In this document: in pieces, positions 1 through 8,377 of the stretch | Layout of the letters: each line of letters starts with the position of its first letter | Numbering within the stretch: the stretch's first letter is position 1 | NCBI RefSeq assembly: GCF_039522365.1 | Contig: NZ_BAAADJ010000023.1 | Span: forward strand, 124,001-188,000 | Reading direction: 5' to 3' | DNA: 64,000 nucleotides | Origin: Bacillus carboniphilus | GTDB taxonomy: Bacteria > Bacillota > Bacilli > Bacillales > JC228 | The notes under the pieces: model-generated | What the model was told of the DNA's origin: nothing | The model's input: only the letters and a program-made list of their open reading frames with translations | Databases searched by the model: none | Position numbers and translations under genes: made by a program

Positions 1-178
1 CCAAGGAGGCTCAACCATACGTTCCTATGTGAACTCACAAGGCCAAATTGGAATGTTTCAGCAACAACTTTATGTTTATGGACGTAAAGGAGAAGAATGC
101 AGACATTGTGGGCGTCCGATTGAAAAATTAGTCGTTGCTGGCAGAGGCACTCATATTTGTTCTGCTTGTCAAGCCTAA
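1..178 (+). CDS. mutM: Formamidopyrimidine-DNA glycosylase, C-terminal fragment
   Basis: Only the last 59 codons are present; the reading frame begins at base 2 and ends with TAA at 176-178. The fragment carries the C-terminal zinc finger of the Fpg/MutM family: CRHC, then a second pair CSAC about 20 residues later, with the GRGTHIC segment that contacts DNA. The family removes oxidised purines such as 8-oxoguanine in base excision repair. mutM next to ytaF and coaE is the usual Bacillus order. The catalytic N-terminus lies outside the window, so activity cannot be judged. Confidence 0.93.
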   Translation, partial: QGGSTIRSYVNSQGQIGMFQQQLYVYGRKGEECRHCGRPIEKLVVAGRGTHICSACQA

Positions 179-191
179 CATTAGAAAAGCC

Positions 192-229
192 CCTTCCATA
201 TACTATCCTAGTGATGTTATGGAAGGAGG
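192..229 (+). promoter_or_regulatory. Hairpin overlapping the ytaF ribosome-binding site
   Basis: A perfect 9-bp inverted repeat, CCTTCCATA (192-200) and TATGGAAGG (218-226), covers the first part of the ytaF Shine-Dalgarno sequence AAGGAGG (223-229). It has no T-tract, so it does not look like a terminator for mutM. It could limit ytaF translation when the site is not being crossed by ribosomes; that is inference. Confidence 0.4.
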
Positions 230-235
230 ATTTGG

Positions 236-877
236 ATGAGTTCGGTTCTTTCATTTTTTCTGTTGGCTCTAGCGGTGAGCCTGGATAGTTTTAGTGCAGG
301 ACTTACCTATGGCCTTAGGAAAATAAAAATTCCAATTCAATCCATTTTAATTATATCATTGTGCTCAGCCACCACCTTGCTGTTGGCCATGTTATTTGGT
401 CAGTTTATCGAATGGATTTTATCTCCGAAGCTTACTGAAACCATCGGAGGAATCATTCTTGTAATATTGGGTATGTGGGCATTGTTTCAGGTCCTTCGCC
501 CGCATTCTAGAAATAAAGAGCCCATTCAAATTCATGAAAAAACCATTATATTGTGGGAAATTAAATCACTTGGCTTAGTGATCCAAATATTGAGAAAGCC
601 TTTAAAGGCAGATTTCGACCACTCCGGTACGATTACAGGTATGGAGGCTGTGCTTCTAGGTTTAGCCTTGTCCTTAGATGCATTTGGTGCCGGTGTAGGG
701 GCAGCGATGTTAAATTTCTCTCCCATCATCCTTTCATGTTTAGTTGTGTTTATGAGCTCCTTTTTTCTTTATGCAGGAATGGCAATTGGAAAAAAAGCAA
801 CTCAGTATTCTTGGGTTCAGCCTTTAACCTTCGTACCAGGTATTGTTCTAATTTTAATTGGGGTTTGGAAGCTATAG
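236..877 (+). CDS. ytaF: Sporulation membrane protein YtaF (MntP-like)
   Basis: 213-aa polytopic membrane protein with about six hydrophobic segments. It contains two related halves, each with a motif like LAVSLDSFSAGLTYGL (residues about 11-26) and LALSLDAFGAGVGAAM (about 141-156), as in the MntP/YtaF family of cation exporters. The central hydrophilic loop (about 83-125) ends in a short DHSGTITGMEA stretch. In B. subtilis the gene is expressed during sporulation and its substrate is unknown. The start at ATG 236 follows AAGGAGG with a 6-base gap. It sits between mutM and coaE, probably co-transcribed. Confidence 0.88.
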   Translation: MSSVLSFFLLALAVSLDSFSAGLTYGLRKIKIPIQSILIISLCSATTLLLAMLFGQFIEWILSPKLTETIGGIILVILGMWALFQVLRPHSRNKEPIQIHEKTIILWEIKSLGLVIQILRKPLKADFDHSGTITGMEAVLLGLALSLDAFGAGVGAAMLNFSPIILSCLVVFMSSFFLYAGMAIGKKATQYSWVQPLTFVPGIVLILIGVWKL

Positions 878-907
878 TAGATATAGTAAAGTAGGTGAAA
901 TTTAATA

Positions 908-1504
908 ATGAATACAATCGGAATTACTGGAGGGATCAGTAGCGGAAAAAGCACCGTTTCTCAAATGTTAAGGGACTGGGGGTTTACCGTTATTGATGCA
1001 GATGTTCAAGCAAAAAAAGTAGTAGAGCCAAATGAACAAGCCTACAATGAGATAATTCAAGAGTTTGGAAAAGAAATTTTATTGCCTAATGGACATATAA
1101 ACCGGGCAAAACTAGGGGAAATCATTTTTAACGATCAGGCGAAAAGAGAAAAACTAAATTCAATTGTTCATCCAGCTGTACGGAAGAATATGCTTCGTCT
1201 TAAAGAAGAAGCATTTGCAAACGGTGAGAAAACCGTCTTTATGGATATCCCGCTCCTGTATGAGAGTAAACTCACTCATTTTGTTGAAAAAGTGATGGTT
1301 GTTTATGTGGAGCCTGAAGTCCAATTACGGCGTTTAATGGAACGAAATCATTTTACGGAAGAAGAAGCTCGTTCTAGAATTCGTTCACAACTCCCATTGG
1401 ATGACAAAAAGAAATGGGCGGATGCCGTTATTGATAATAATGGCTCCGTTGATGAGACCAAGGCTCAATTGGAACAAATATTAAAAGAATGGAATGTCAT
1501 GTGA
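908..1504 (+). CDS. coaE: Dephospho-CoA kinase
   Basis: 198 aa, the normal length for CoaE, which phosphorylates the 3'-hydroxyl of dephospho-CoA in the last step of coenzyme A synthesis. The P-loop GGISSGKST is at residues 8-16, followed by the family motif IDADVQAKKVV (about 29-39) and the lid region with MERNHFTEEEARSRI (about 144-158). It lies 30 bp downstream of ytaF. The ATG at 908 is preceded by only a weak GGTGAAA site. A strong terminator follows directly. Confidence 0.95.
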   Translation: MNTIGITGGISSGKSTVSQMLRDWGFTVIDADVQAKKVVEPNEQAYNEIIQEFGKEILLPNGHINRAKLGEIIFNDQAKREKLNSIVHPAVRKNMLRLKEEAFANGEKTVFMDIPLLYESKLTHFVEKVMVVYVEPEVQLRRLMERNHFTEEEARSRIRSQLPLDDKKKWADAVIDNNGSVDETKAQLEQILKEWNVM

Positions 1505-1532
1505 ACAGGGAGGTAGTTTCCCTGTTTTTTTT
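1504..1532 (+). terminator. Rho-independent terminator of coaE
   Basis: Stem AACAGGGA (1504-1511) pairs with TCCCTGTT (1519-1526) and is followed by a run of T to 1532. Confidence 0.9.
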
Positions 1533-1612
1533 TGGCCATCTTTTGAATTAGGTAGAAGTGAATCCTTTGTATTTACCAATTCAATCCAGTTTAATCATAC
1601 TTTCATACACCT

Positions 1613-1707
1613 TGTGATAACTAAATAAAATAGTATAGTCCAATTATGATTCTTTTTTCCTTTTTTCATAAAAACTTATCACCAATTCGAATTTAATGTG
1701 TTATACT
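1613..1707 (+). promoter_or_regulatory. gapB promoter with CcpN-type operator(s)
   Basis: An extended -10 element, TGT plus TATACT (1699-1707), lies about 50 bp before gapB. The 11-mer TGTGTTATACT (1697-1707) fits every position of the CcpN operator consensus as I recall it (TRTGHYATAYW) and overlaps the -10, as at gluconeogenic promoters in B. subtilis. A weaker copy, TGTGATAACTA (1613-1623), matches 9 of 11 positions. CcpN represses gapB and pckA on glucose; its role here is inferred from this match and the gene identity. Confidence 0.6.
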
Positions 1708-1758
1708 AATTGTATAAAGGGACAACAAAAGTATAACATTATTGGAGGGAAACAGGGT

Positions 1759-2778
1759 ATGAAGGTGGCAATCAATGGTTTCGGAAGAATTGGTAGAATG
1801 GTGTTTAGAAGAGCTATAGATAATGGGGATATCGATATTGTGGCAATTAACGCAAGCTACCCACCTGAAACGCTCGTACATCTTTTAAAATATGATACAA
1901 ACCATGGGAAATGGGATGTATCCCTTTCATATACATCACAATCCATTATTGTGAATGGAAAAGAAGTTATGCTTGTCAGTGAACGGAATCCTCAAGAATT
2001 ACCATGGAAACAGCTCGGAGTAGAGCTAGTGATTGAAGCAACAGGTAAGTTTAACAGTCGTGAAAAAGCAGCTTTACATTTAGACGCAGGTGCCAAGAAG
2101 GTCATACTAACTGCACCTGGTAAAGGTGAGGATATCACCATTGTAATGGGTGTCAATGATGATAAGCTTGAGCCAGAGCATGAAATTATTTCAAATGCAT
2201 CTTGTACAACAAATTGTTTAGCTCCAGTTGTAAAAGTGTTAGATCAACAGTTTGGAATTGAAAACGGTTTAATGACAACGGTCCATGCATACACAAACGA
2301 TCAAAAAAATTTAGATAACCCACATAAGGATTTAAGAAGAGCACGTGCTTGTGCACAATCCATCATTCCGACTTCAACTGGTGCAGCTAAGGCACTTTCT
2401 TTAGTTCTTCCTCATTTAAAAGGTAAACTACACGGAATGGCGTTACGAGTACCTACGCCAAATGTATCGCTTGTGGATTTGGTTGTAGACTTAAAGAAAG
2501 AAGTAACTGTTGAAGAGCTTCATGTTGCTTTTAAGAACGCAGCAAATGCAGAGCTTAAAGGAATTTTAAGTGTCACACACGAACCACTTGTATCCATTGA
2601 TTTTAATACGAATCCGCATTCTGCAATCATTGATGCTCTTTCCACTATGGTTATTGAAGGTACAAAAGTAAAGGTCTTAGCATGGTATGATAATGAGTGG
2701 GGCTATTCTTGCCGAGTGGTTGACCTTATGAATAAAGTCATCACAATGTCAAAAGAAGGCTCAGAAGTTAGTATTTAA
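1759..2778 (+). CDS. gapB: Glyceraldehyde-3-phosphate dehydrogenase, gluconeogenic type GapB
   Basis: 339 aa from ATG 1759, which follows GGAGGG at 1744-1749. An in-frame upstream extension lacks a suitable ribosome site and conservation, so I reject it. The N-terminal NAD(P)-binding motif is INGFGRIGR (residues 5-13) and the catalytic cysteine lies in SNASCTTNC (about 149-157). The enzyme interconverts glyceraldehyde 3-phosphate and 1,3-bisphosphoglycerate. Assignment to GapB rather than glycolytic GapA rests on its place between coaE and speD, as in B. subtilis, and on the CcpN-like operator upstream. The gene stands alone with its own terminator. Confidence 0.92.
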   Translation: MKVAINGFGRIGRMVFRRAIDNGDIDIVAINASYPPETLVHLLKYDTNHGKWDVSLSYTSQSIIVNGKEVMLVSERNPQELPWKQLGVELVIEATGKFNSREKAALHLDAGAKKVILTAPGKGEDITIVMGVNDDKLEPEHEIISNASCTTNCLAPVVKVLDQQFGIENGLMTTVHAYTNDQKNLDNPHKDLRRARACAQSIIPTSTGAAKALSLVLPHLKGKLHGMALRVPTPNVSLVDLVVDLKKEVTVEELHVAFKNAANAELKGILSVTHEPLVSIDFNTNPHSAIIDALSTMVIEGTKVKVLAWYDNEWGYSCRVVDLMNKVITMSKEGSEVSI

Positions 2779-2787
2779 ACCTATCAG

Positions 2788-2815
2788 AGACCCGCGCATT
2801 TGCGGGTCTTTTTTG
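2788..2815 (+). terminator. Rho-independent terminator of gapB
   Basis: Perfect stem AGACCCGC (2788-2795) and GCGGGTCT (2802-2809), hexaloop, followed by six T residues. Confidence 0.93.
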
Positions 2816-3011
2816 CTGTTTTTAATCTATTCAGGTTTACTATTTAACGGAAAATTTTTTCAAGACTTTCTAGCCCATTTCCCTATATTTTTTGTCGAAA
2901 AGGGTAACTTAAAAAGGCACAGGCATTACAAATTCCCCCATGTAAAAGCCTGATGGAATAGGGTTAAAAAGAATGGGCTCAACGCAATATATTTTTTTTG
3001 AAAACTTATAT

Positions 3012-3040
3012 TGCAAAACAAAAATAAACAAAGTATACTA
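3012..3040 (+). promoter_or_regulatory. Sigma-A promoter of speD
   Basis: TTGCAA (3012-3017) and TATACT (3035-3040) are separated by 17 bp. This places the transcript start near 3047 and gives a leader of roughly 120 nt. Confidence 0.7.
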
Positions 3041-3082
3041 GTCAACGTGAACTTGAAATTGACGTGGACATAATTACTTAAA

Positions 3083-3160
3083 GGGTTAGGACCTCTCAGG
3101 ACTAACTTTCCCCCGTGGTGGTTATCGATCGTCAGTGGATGTAATTTAGTAAAGGGGGAA
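3083..3160 (+). ncRNA. Structured speD leader with candidate anti-Shine-Dalgarno stem
   Basis: The leader contains a hairpin, GTTAG (3085-3089) with CTAAC (3102-3106) and an inner CCT/AGG pairing. TTCCCCC (3108-3114) can then pair with GGGGGAA (3154-3160), which is the speD ribosome-binding site. The two pairings share T3107-T3108 at their border, so they could compete. That is the architecture of a translational switch. I do not recognise it as a named riboswitch class. The 387-bp gap holds this leader, the gapB terminator and the speD promoter. Confidence 0.45.
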
Positions 3161-3165
3161 CGGTA

Positions 3166-3546
3166 ATGGAAACAATGGGTCGACACGTAATCTCTGAATT
3201 ATGGGGTTGCGATTTTAACAAGTTAAATGATGTAGTGGAGATTGAAAAGACATTCGTGGATGCCGCTCTTAAATCAGGAGCAGAGGTTCGTGAAGTAGCT
3301 TTTCATAAATTCGCACCTCAAGGAGTTAGTGGGGTTGTCATCATTTCTGAATCTCACTTAACTATTCACAGCTTCCCAGAACATGGGTATGCAAGTATTG
3401 ACGTGTATACATGTGGCGATTTAGATCCAAACATTGCCGCTGATTATATTGCCGACAGTTTAGGTGCCCAAACGAGAGAAACCATCGAACTTCCTCGTGG
3501 TATGGGTCCCGTTCAAGTAAAGCAAAACCAAGCGAAAGCATTATAA
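3166..3546 (+). CDS. speD: S-adenosylmethionine decarboxylase proenzyme
   Basis: 126 aa, the length of the short prokaryotic SpeD class. It makes decarboxylated SAM, the aminopropyl donor for spermidine synthesis. The self-cleavage site is visible in [21 protein letters not shown] (about residues 61-81): cleavage before the serine in [10 protein letters not shown] generates the pyruvoyl cofactor. The catalytic cysteine lies in YTCGD. ATG 3166 follows the AAAGGGGGAA site, which the leader may mask. The gene appears monocistronic. Confidence 0.95.
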   Translation: METMGRHVISELWGCDFNKLNDVVEIEKTFVDAALKSGAEVREVAFHKFAPQGVSGVVIISESHLTIHSFPEHGYASIDVYTCGDLDPNIAADYIADSLGAQTRETIELPRGMGPVQVKQNQAKAL

Positions 3547-3559
3547 AAGCAAATCAGTA

Positions 3560-3587
3560 AGAGGAGACAAAGGTGTCTCCTCTTTTT
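3560..3587 (+). terminator. Rho-independent terminator of speD
   Basis: Stem AGAGGAGACA (3560-3569), loop AAGG, TGTCTCCTCT (3574-3583), then T residues. Confidence 0.92.
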
Positions 3588-3672
3588 CTATATGACCTTT
3601 CAAATAACCTTAGCTCTTGGCTATTCGTTCTAGGTCGTTTACAATAGAGTAAAAGACATTCGGAGGCACGTT

Positions 3673-4059
3673 ATGGGGGTTATTAAATCTTTTATCAATC
3701 GGTACCAAAAGCAAGTCGAAACAAGGGATAATCATCCTGATGAATATTTGCAGAGTCATTATTATAAAGCTGGAACTGATAAAGTGTTTCAAACTGTTGA
3801 AGCATGGGCTAATTCCCGAAAGGATTTTACCGTTACTTCTGTATCCAAAGAACACGGGGAGATTGGTGTAAAATTGGCGAAACCCGATTCTTTATTGGTT
3901 ATTACAATCATTTCACCAAGACCGTTCCAAACGGCTGTTGATTTCATGATTTCCACAGATAAATCTTCAATTGGAGGCATGTTTCCTGCTTTAAAAAGGT
4001 TAATTGTTCAATATTACGAAGAATTAGATAAACAACTTCCATATATCGGAAATAAATAA
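3673..4059 (+). CDS. Conserved hypothetical cytosolic protein
   Basis: 128 aa, no signal peptide and no hydrophobic segment long enough to span a membrane. The start at ATG 3673 follows CGGAGG at 3661-3666. The protein looks like a compact alpha/beta fold: a charged N-terminus, a strand-rich centre (residues about 55-95) and a C-terminal amphipathic helix ending in YYEELDKQLPY. A similar small gene between speD and nrdR occurs in other Bacillaceae. I know of no function, and it carries no catalytic motif I recognise. Confidence 0.75.
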   Translation: MGVIKSFINRYQKQVETRDNHPDEYLQSHYYKAGTDKVFQTVEAWANSRKDFTVTSVSKEHGEIGVKLAKPDSLLVITIISPRPFQTAVDFMISTDKSSIGGMFPALKRLIVQYYEELDKQLPYIGNK

Positions 4060-4150
4060 TCTAGAATATTAATCCATTGTCCATCTTGTCTTGTAGGTGG
4101 ATGTTGATTTTTATACAATAGAGAGAGTAAAGGATGGAGTTGAACGTCAT

Positions 4151-4615
4151 ATGAAATGCCCATCTTGCCTGAGTCACGGCACAAGAGTGTTAGATTCACG
4201 TCCTGTAGATGATAGTCGTTCCACAAGAAGAAGAAGAGAATGTGAGTCTTGCGGCCATCGTTTTACTACATTTGAGAGAGTAGAAGAAGCTCCTCTTATT
4301 GTAGTGAAAAAAGAAGGGACACGTGAAGAATTCAGTAGAGAAAAAATGTTACGTGGTCTGATTAAGGCTTGTGAAAAAAGACCGGTTTCTCTTGAACAAT
4401 TAGAAAAAATAGCAAGTGAGGTAGAAGTGGAGCTAAGAAATCTAAGTACCTCTGAGGTTCAAAGTGTCGATGTGGGTGAGCTTGTTATGGACAAGCTAGC
4501 TAAAATTGATGAGGTTGCTTACGTTCGTTTTGCCTCTGTATACCGACAGTTTAAAGATATTAACGTATTCTTGGACGAGTTAAAGGATTTAATAAAAAAA
4601 GAGAAAGACAAATAG
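4151..4615 (+). CDS. nrdR: Transcriptional repressor NrdR
   Basis: 154 aa from ATG 4151; the longer in-frame start lacks the family N-terminus, whereas MKCPSC is the exact NrdR beginning. An N-terminal zinc ribbon (CPSC at residues 3-6, CESC at 31-34) is followed by an ATP-cone domain (about 46-136), which senses dATP/ATP. The family represses ribonucleotide reductase genes through NrdR boxes. It lies just before the replication genes dnaB and dnaI, linking dNTP supply to initiation. Confidence 0.95.
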   Translation: MKCPSCLSHGTRVLDSRPVDDSRSTRRRRECESCGHRFTTFERVEEAPLIVVKKEGTREEFSREKMLRGLIKACEKRPVSLEQLEKIASEVEVELRNLSTSEVQSVDVGELVMDKLAKIDEVAYVRFASVYRQFKDINVFLDELKDLIKKEKDK

Positions 4616-4646
4616 AGCCATTGTCTCAGTAGCCTGGCTCTTTTTT
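4614..4646 (+). terminator. Terminator of nrdR
   Basis: Stem AGAGCCA (4614-4620) with TGGCTCT (4635-4641), 14-nt loop, then TTTTT. It overlaps the nrdR stop codon. Confidence 0.75.
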
Positions 4647-4711
4647 ACTTTTCTATTGTATAAAAATGACCTGCCTATAGTTTATGCATTTCGATGTAAG
4701 GGATGAGATAT

Positions 4712-6112
4712 ATGGAAGTTAGACATTGGACGGAGTTAGTTCCAGGTGATACCTATCAAATTCAGGCATCTGGGCTTATTCAGCCAGTTTTGCAAAGGGT
4801 TGTTTCTCTTTTATATCAACCGTTGATTGGATCTACAGCTACAGCACTGTATACCACACTTTTAAGTGAATTAGAGGAAAACCGAACTCAATCCAAAAGG
4901 AACTATCATCATTTTTTAATGGCGGTCCTCAATATTCCACTCAAAGATATATTCAAAGCTCGTCTTAAACTTGAGGGAATCGGATTGTTGAGAACGTATC
5001 GGTCTAAGGTGGGGGAGGAACCGATGTATGTTTATGAATTACAGCCACCACTCAGTCCTCAAAGCTTTTTTCATGATAGTATGATGAGTTATTATCTACA
5101 GCGTAAATTAGGTGATCATCACTTTGATAGATTAAAAGATTACTTTAAAGTGGAGTCAATCCTGGACTCTTCCTCGCATGAAGAAATGACCAGGTCCTTT
5201 CATGAAGTCTTTACGTCATCCACATCTCAAGCTCCAAAGGCAATTACACCTGATGAGAATGTAGATGAAGAAAACTGGATTGATATGAATGAAGGACAAG
5301 CCCCAAAGGTTCGACCTGCTAATTTTTCGCTAGACTTATTTTATGGAGGGCTGTCTGATAATTTTATTAAGACAAAAAGCATCACTCCTCAGGTAGAAGA
5401 GACCATTTTAAAATTAGCCTATATTTATAACCTGAGTCCATTAGATATGCAAAAGGTGTTACTTGAAGCCATTGATGAACACCAGGAAGTGGACCTAGAA
5501 GAACTTCGAAAAGCTGCGAAAAGCTGGTATGAGCTTCAAAAGGGAAAAAACCTTCCAAATTTAATTCATCGCAAGCTCCCTTCTGAACCTCAAAAGGGTA
5601 AACAGGTGGAGAAACCAAAGAAATTGACAAAAGAGGAAGAATTAATTCGCTATCTTAGTGAAGTAACGCCTAAACAATTTCTAACGGACCAAGCAAATGG
5701 ACATGAGCCAACAAAAAGTGATTTAGACTTAATTGAAACGATTATGGTTGAGCAAGGATTAGAACCTGGTGTTATTAATGTCCTTCTCTACTATGTTCTA
5801 TTAAAACAAGATATGAGACTAACCAAAACCTATGTTCAAAAAATAGCAGGGCACTGGGCAAGGAAAAATATTCGTACGGTGAAGGAAGCATTTGAATTTG
5901 CCAAGCAAGAGAATCAAAAATTCCAAAATCAGAAGCAGTCAAGTACACGAAAGACTTCCTATAAGACTACAGGTAAAAAAGAGAGTCTTCCAGATTGGTT
6001 TGAGGAAGAAAGAAAGAGGCGTAAGGAAGTGGCGGTGGCTGCTACAAAATTCGATGATTTTGACTTTGAACTAGAACGGCGTAAATTAGAAGAAGAGTTG
6101 AAGAAAAAATAG
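4712..6112 (+). CDS. dnaB: Replication initiation and membrane attachment protein DnaB
   Basis: 466 aa. I choose ATG 4712 because TAAGGGA at 4697-4703 is then 8 bases away; the in-frame ATG at 4703 lies inside that site. In Firmicutes DnaB works with DnaD and DnaI to load the replicative helicase and tethers oriC to the membrane. The N-terminal winged-helix region (about 1-150) is followed by an acidic linker. The C-terminal DnaB/DnaD domain (about 290-400) ends in the helix with YVQKIAGHWARKNIRTV. The basic tail and a coiled-coil end (KLEEELKKK) are typical. Confidence 0.94.
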   Translation: MEVRHWTELVPGDTYQIQASGLIQPVLQRVVSLLYQPLIGSTATALYTTLLSELEENRTQSKRNYHHFLMAVLNIPLKDIFKARLKLEGIGLLRTYRSKVGEEPMYVYELQPPLSPQSFFHDSMMSYYLQRKLGDHHFDRLKDYFKVESILDSSSHEEMTRSFHEVFTSSTSQAPKAITPDENVDEENWIDMNEGQAPKVRPANFSLDLFYGGLSDNFIKTKSITPQVEETILKLAYIYNLSPLDMQKVLLEAIDEHQEVDLEELRKAAKSWYELQKGKNLPNLIHRKLPSEPQKGKQVEKPKKLTKEEELIRYLSEVTPKQFLTDQANGHEPTKSDLDLIETIMVEQGLEPGVINVLLYYVLLKQDMRLTKTYVQKIAGHWARKNIRTVKEAFEFAKQENQKFQNQKQSSTRKTSYKTTGKKESLPDWFEEERKRRKEVAVAATKFDDFDFELERRKLEEELKKK

Positions 6113-6130
6113 AACTGGTGGTGAGACTGA

Positions 6131-7063
6131 ATGGAAAAAATTCAAAGAGCATTATCACAATGGGGAAATGGCTCTTCCTTTCAACAACAATATGAACAAA
6201 TGAAAAAGGAAGTACTCCAAAACTCAGAGGTCCGTCAGTTCCTACATGAACATTCAAGTCGAATTACAAAAGAAATGGTGGACAAAAACATTAACACTCT
6301 TTATGAATTTTCTACACAAAGTAAAGATTGCGGAGCTTGTCCGAGTCTAGGGGAATGTAGAAACTATATGAAGGGGTACCATCCAAGGTTAAAGTTAGTG
6401 TACGATCGAATCGAAATTTTATATGATCACTGTCCTAGAATGAAGAGGGAACAGGAAAAGAGAAAGCAAGAAAGGTTGGTCCAAAGCTTCTCTGTACCTA
6501 GTGAAATCTTGTCTGCAAAGTTTGAACATATGGATTTAGATGAGAAAGAACGTTTTATTGCTATTCGAAGAGCAAAAGACTTTACGAGAGCCTACTTGGA
6601 GGGGGCTAACCCAAGAGGCTTGTACCTATATGGTAAGTTTGGTGTTGGGAAAACATACTTGCTTGGTGCCATTGCCAATGAGTTAGCTGAACATGAAAAA
6701 TCGTCCTATATTGTTCATGTTCCAGAGTTAATTCGTGAGCTTAAGAACTCGATTGGTGAATCATCACTTGAAGAGAAACTGACATCTGTCAAAAAAGCAA
6801 AAATACTGATGTTGGATGATATCGGTGCAGAAACCCTTTCAAACTGGGTAAGGGATGAAATCTTCGGTACGATTTTACAGTATCGAATGCTTGAAAAACT
6901 ACCAACATTGTTTACTTCTAATTTTGACCTAACTCAATTAGAAGACCATTTTACTTTTAATAATAAAGGGGACCAAGAAGACGTGAAAGCTGGTCGTCTG
7001 ATTGATCGAATTCGTGCACTTACGGATCCGGTTCCTGTTGGTGGAATGAATAGAAGAGGCTAA
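6131..7063 (+). CDS. dnaI: Primosomal helicase loader DnaI
   Basis: 310 aa. The N-terminal helicase-binding domain carries a cysteine/histidine cluster (CGACPSLGEC around residues 68-77) typical of the DnaI zinc site. The C-terminal AAA+ module has Walker A GKFGVGKTY (about 168-176), Walker B ILMLDDIGAE (about 225-234) and a sensor TSNFDL. It loads DnaC-type helicase at oriC and restart forks. ATG 6131 lies 18 bp after the dnaB stop, behind GGTGGTGAG, so the two genes form an operon. Confidence 0.95.
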   Translation: MEKIQRALSQWGNGSSFQQQYEQMKKEVLQNSEVRQFLHEHSSRITKEMVDKNINTLYEFSTQSKDCGACPSLGECRNYMKGYHPRLKLVYDRIEILYDHCPRMKREQEKRKQERLVQSFSVPSEILSAKFEHMDLDEKERFIAIRRAKDFTRAYLEGANPRGLYLYGKFGVGKTYLLGAIANELAEHEKSSYIVHVPELIRELKNSIGESSLEEKLTSVKKAKILMLDDIGAETLSNWVRDEIFGTILQYRMLEKLPTLFTSNFDLTQLEDHFTFNNKGDQEDVKAGRLIDRIRALTDPVPVGGMNRRG

Positions 7064-7095
7064 AAGAAGTACCAAAAGTGGTGCTTCTTTTTCTT
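7062..7095 (+). terminator. Terminator of the dnaB-dnaI operon
   Basis: Stem AAAAGAAGTACC (7062-7073) with GGTGCTTCTTTT (7080-7091), followed by a T-rich tract. It overlaps the dnaI stop codon and separates dnaI from ytxC. Confidence 0.8.
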
Positions 7096-7182
7096 TTTTT
7101 AGTTTTCTTGTTCTCCACTTCTAAAATGACCAAGCCCCCCATATATATGGAATCAGGGATTTCGCTTTTAAGGGGGGATTAC

Positions 7183-8028
7183 ATGTTCCAGATTCATTTT
7201 CACGATCAGGAGGAGGCAAATGACCTCATTAGGAATTTATCAAAAGTGATGTCCTCCTCTATTTTTGTGCAAGGAAATAACATTGTACAAAATTATCATT
7301 CCGTGATTATACAGTATCCTACAGAAGCACAGGATGAAGTATTGCTTCTGTTAACAGATAGCTTAAAACAATTTATTCAGCGCCGGAAAAAAGATGAATG
7401 GCTAGATTTGTTATTAGAGCAACAATATTATTATCAAGACCCAGAAGAAAGACAACAAATTTTATACATATTACACTCAATCATAGATGGGGAAAAGGAT
7501 GATTTAAAAACTTTCGAACTACCAAATGACGAAGATGAGATTTTGGAGACTACTATTCGGGAGTTTCTCTTAGAACAATCTACATTTTTCTTTGAGTCGT
7601 TTGAAACATTTCGATTAAAGCCATACCTGGAACATTTAATGAGTTATTTAGACCTTGCCATTGATGAGTATAAAATGGAACAGGAGTACCAAGCGTTTGT
7701 AAGTATGTTACGGGATTTTTTAAAGGGGAGAAAGGCGAAGTACGAAAAGGTATTTTTACTTGATCAGGATGGGTTCCAATTTTTTTCGGAGGAAGGGATC
7801 CATCTAAAGAGACAAGATTTAACGAAACTGATAGACAGAAAGCTGTTAACGAACCATCCACTCTATGTTGATTCAGTCACCATCGCTCCATTGATATCGA
7901 TTGCACCGAAACAAGTAAACATCTATACAGATGCCCCAGACCAAGGGATGGTCATTACCTTAAAAAATATCTTTGAAGAAAAAGTCAATGTTTATAAGCT
8001 TGAGCAATGTCCTTTTCATTTTGTGTAA
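7183..8028 (+). CDS. ytxC: YtxC-like protein of unknown function
   Basis: 281 aa from ATG 7183, behind the strong AAGGGGGG site at 7170-7177. The longer in-frame ORF would run through the dnaI terminator, so I reject it. Order (dnaI, ytxC, thrS) and length match B. subtilis YtxC. The protein is acidic, mostly helical and soluble, with many aromatic residues and an internal run EQSTFFFESFETFRLKPYL. The family is limited to spore-formers. No enzymatic motif is visible. Confidence 0.85.
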   Translation: MFQIHFHDQEEANDLIRNLSKVMSSSIFVQGNNIVQNYHSVIIQYPTEAQDEVLLLLTDSLKQFIQRRKKDEWLDLLLEQQYYYQDPEERQQILYILHSIIDGEKDDLKTFELPNDEDEILETTIREFLLEQSTFFFESFETFRLKPYLEHLMSYLDLAIDEYKMEQEYQAFVSMLRDFLKGRKAKYEKVFLLDQDGFQFFSEEGIHLKRQDLTKLIDRKLLTNHPLYVDSVTIAPLISIAPKQVNIYTDAPDQGMVITLKNIFEEKVNVYKLEQCPFHFV

Positions 8029-8048
8029 GGCCTATTTTTTAGAAACCC

Positions 8049-8078
8049 TTGACTTTCTTAATTAGGAATTCATATAAT
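8049..8078 (+). promoter_or_regulatory. Sigma-A promoter of the thrS T-box transcript
   Basis: TTGACT (8049-8054) and TATAAT (8073-8078), 18-bp spacer. The start would lie near 8085, at the base of the T-box leader. Confidence 0.75.
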
Positions 8079-8084
8079 ACTGTC

Positions 8085-8346
8085 ATAACTTAAATCATAA
8101 AAATGCAATGACGAGGACATGAGCAGGTTCTATTTGTTCCCAGAGAGGGAAGGATTAGGTGCAACCTTCCTATCAAGTAAATTTGACTTACCACCTCCGA
8201 GCATTAGCTGTGAACCATTTATGTAGTAATAGCTAACGGTAATACACCGATATCAGTATTCGAGTGGCTAATTCTCTTTTGAATTAGCAACTAGGGTGGA
8301 AACACGGGTACATAGCTCGTCCCTTTTTAGGGGCGGGCTTTTTTTA
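8085..8346 (+). ncRNA. T-box leader (tRNA-Thr responsive)
   Basis: The conserved T-box sequence AGGGTGGAAACACGGG occurs at 8293-8308, followed by the terminator stem 8315-8323/8330-8338 and a T-run to 8346. The TGGA bulge would pair with a tRNA 3' end UCCA. Stem I includes the AGAGAG motif near 8142-8147, and the specifier region TTACCACCTCC (8188-8198) contains the threonine codon ACC. Uncharged tRNA-Thr is expected to stabilise the antiterminator and allow thrS transcription. This explains the 349-bp gap. Confidence 0.92.
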
Positions 8347-8377
8347 TTTTTCAAATACTTTTTAAGGAGTGAATCAG

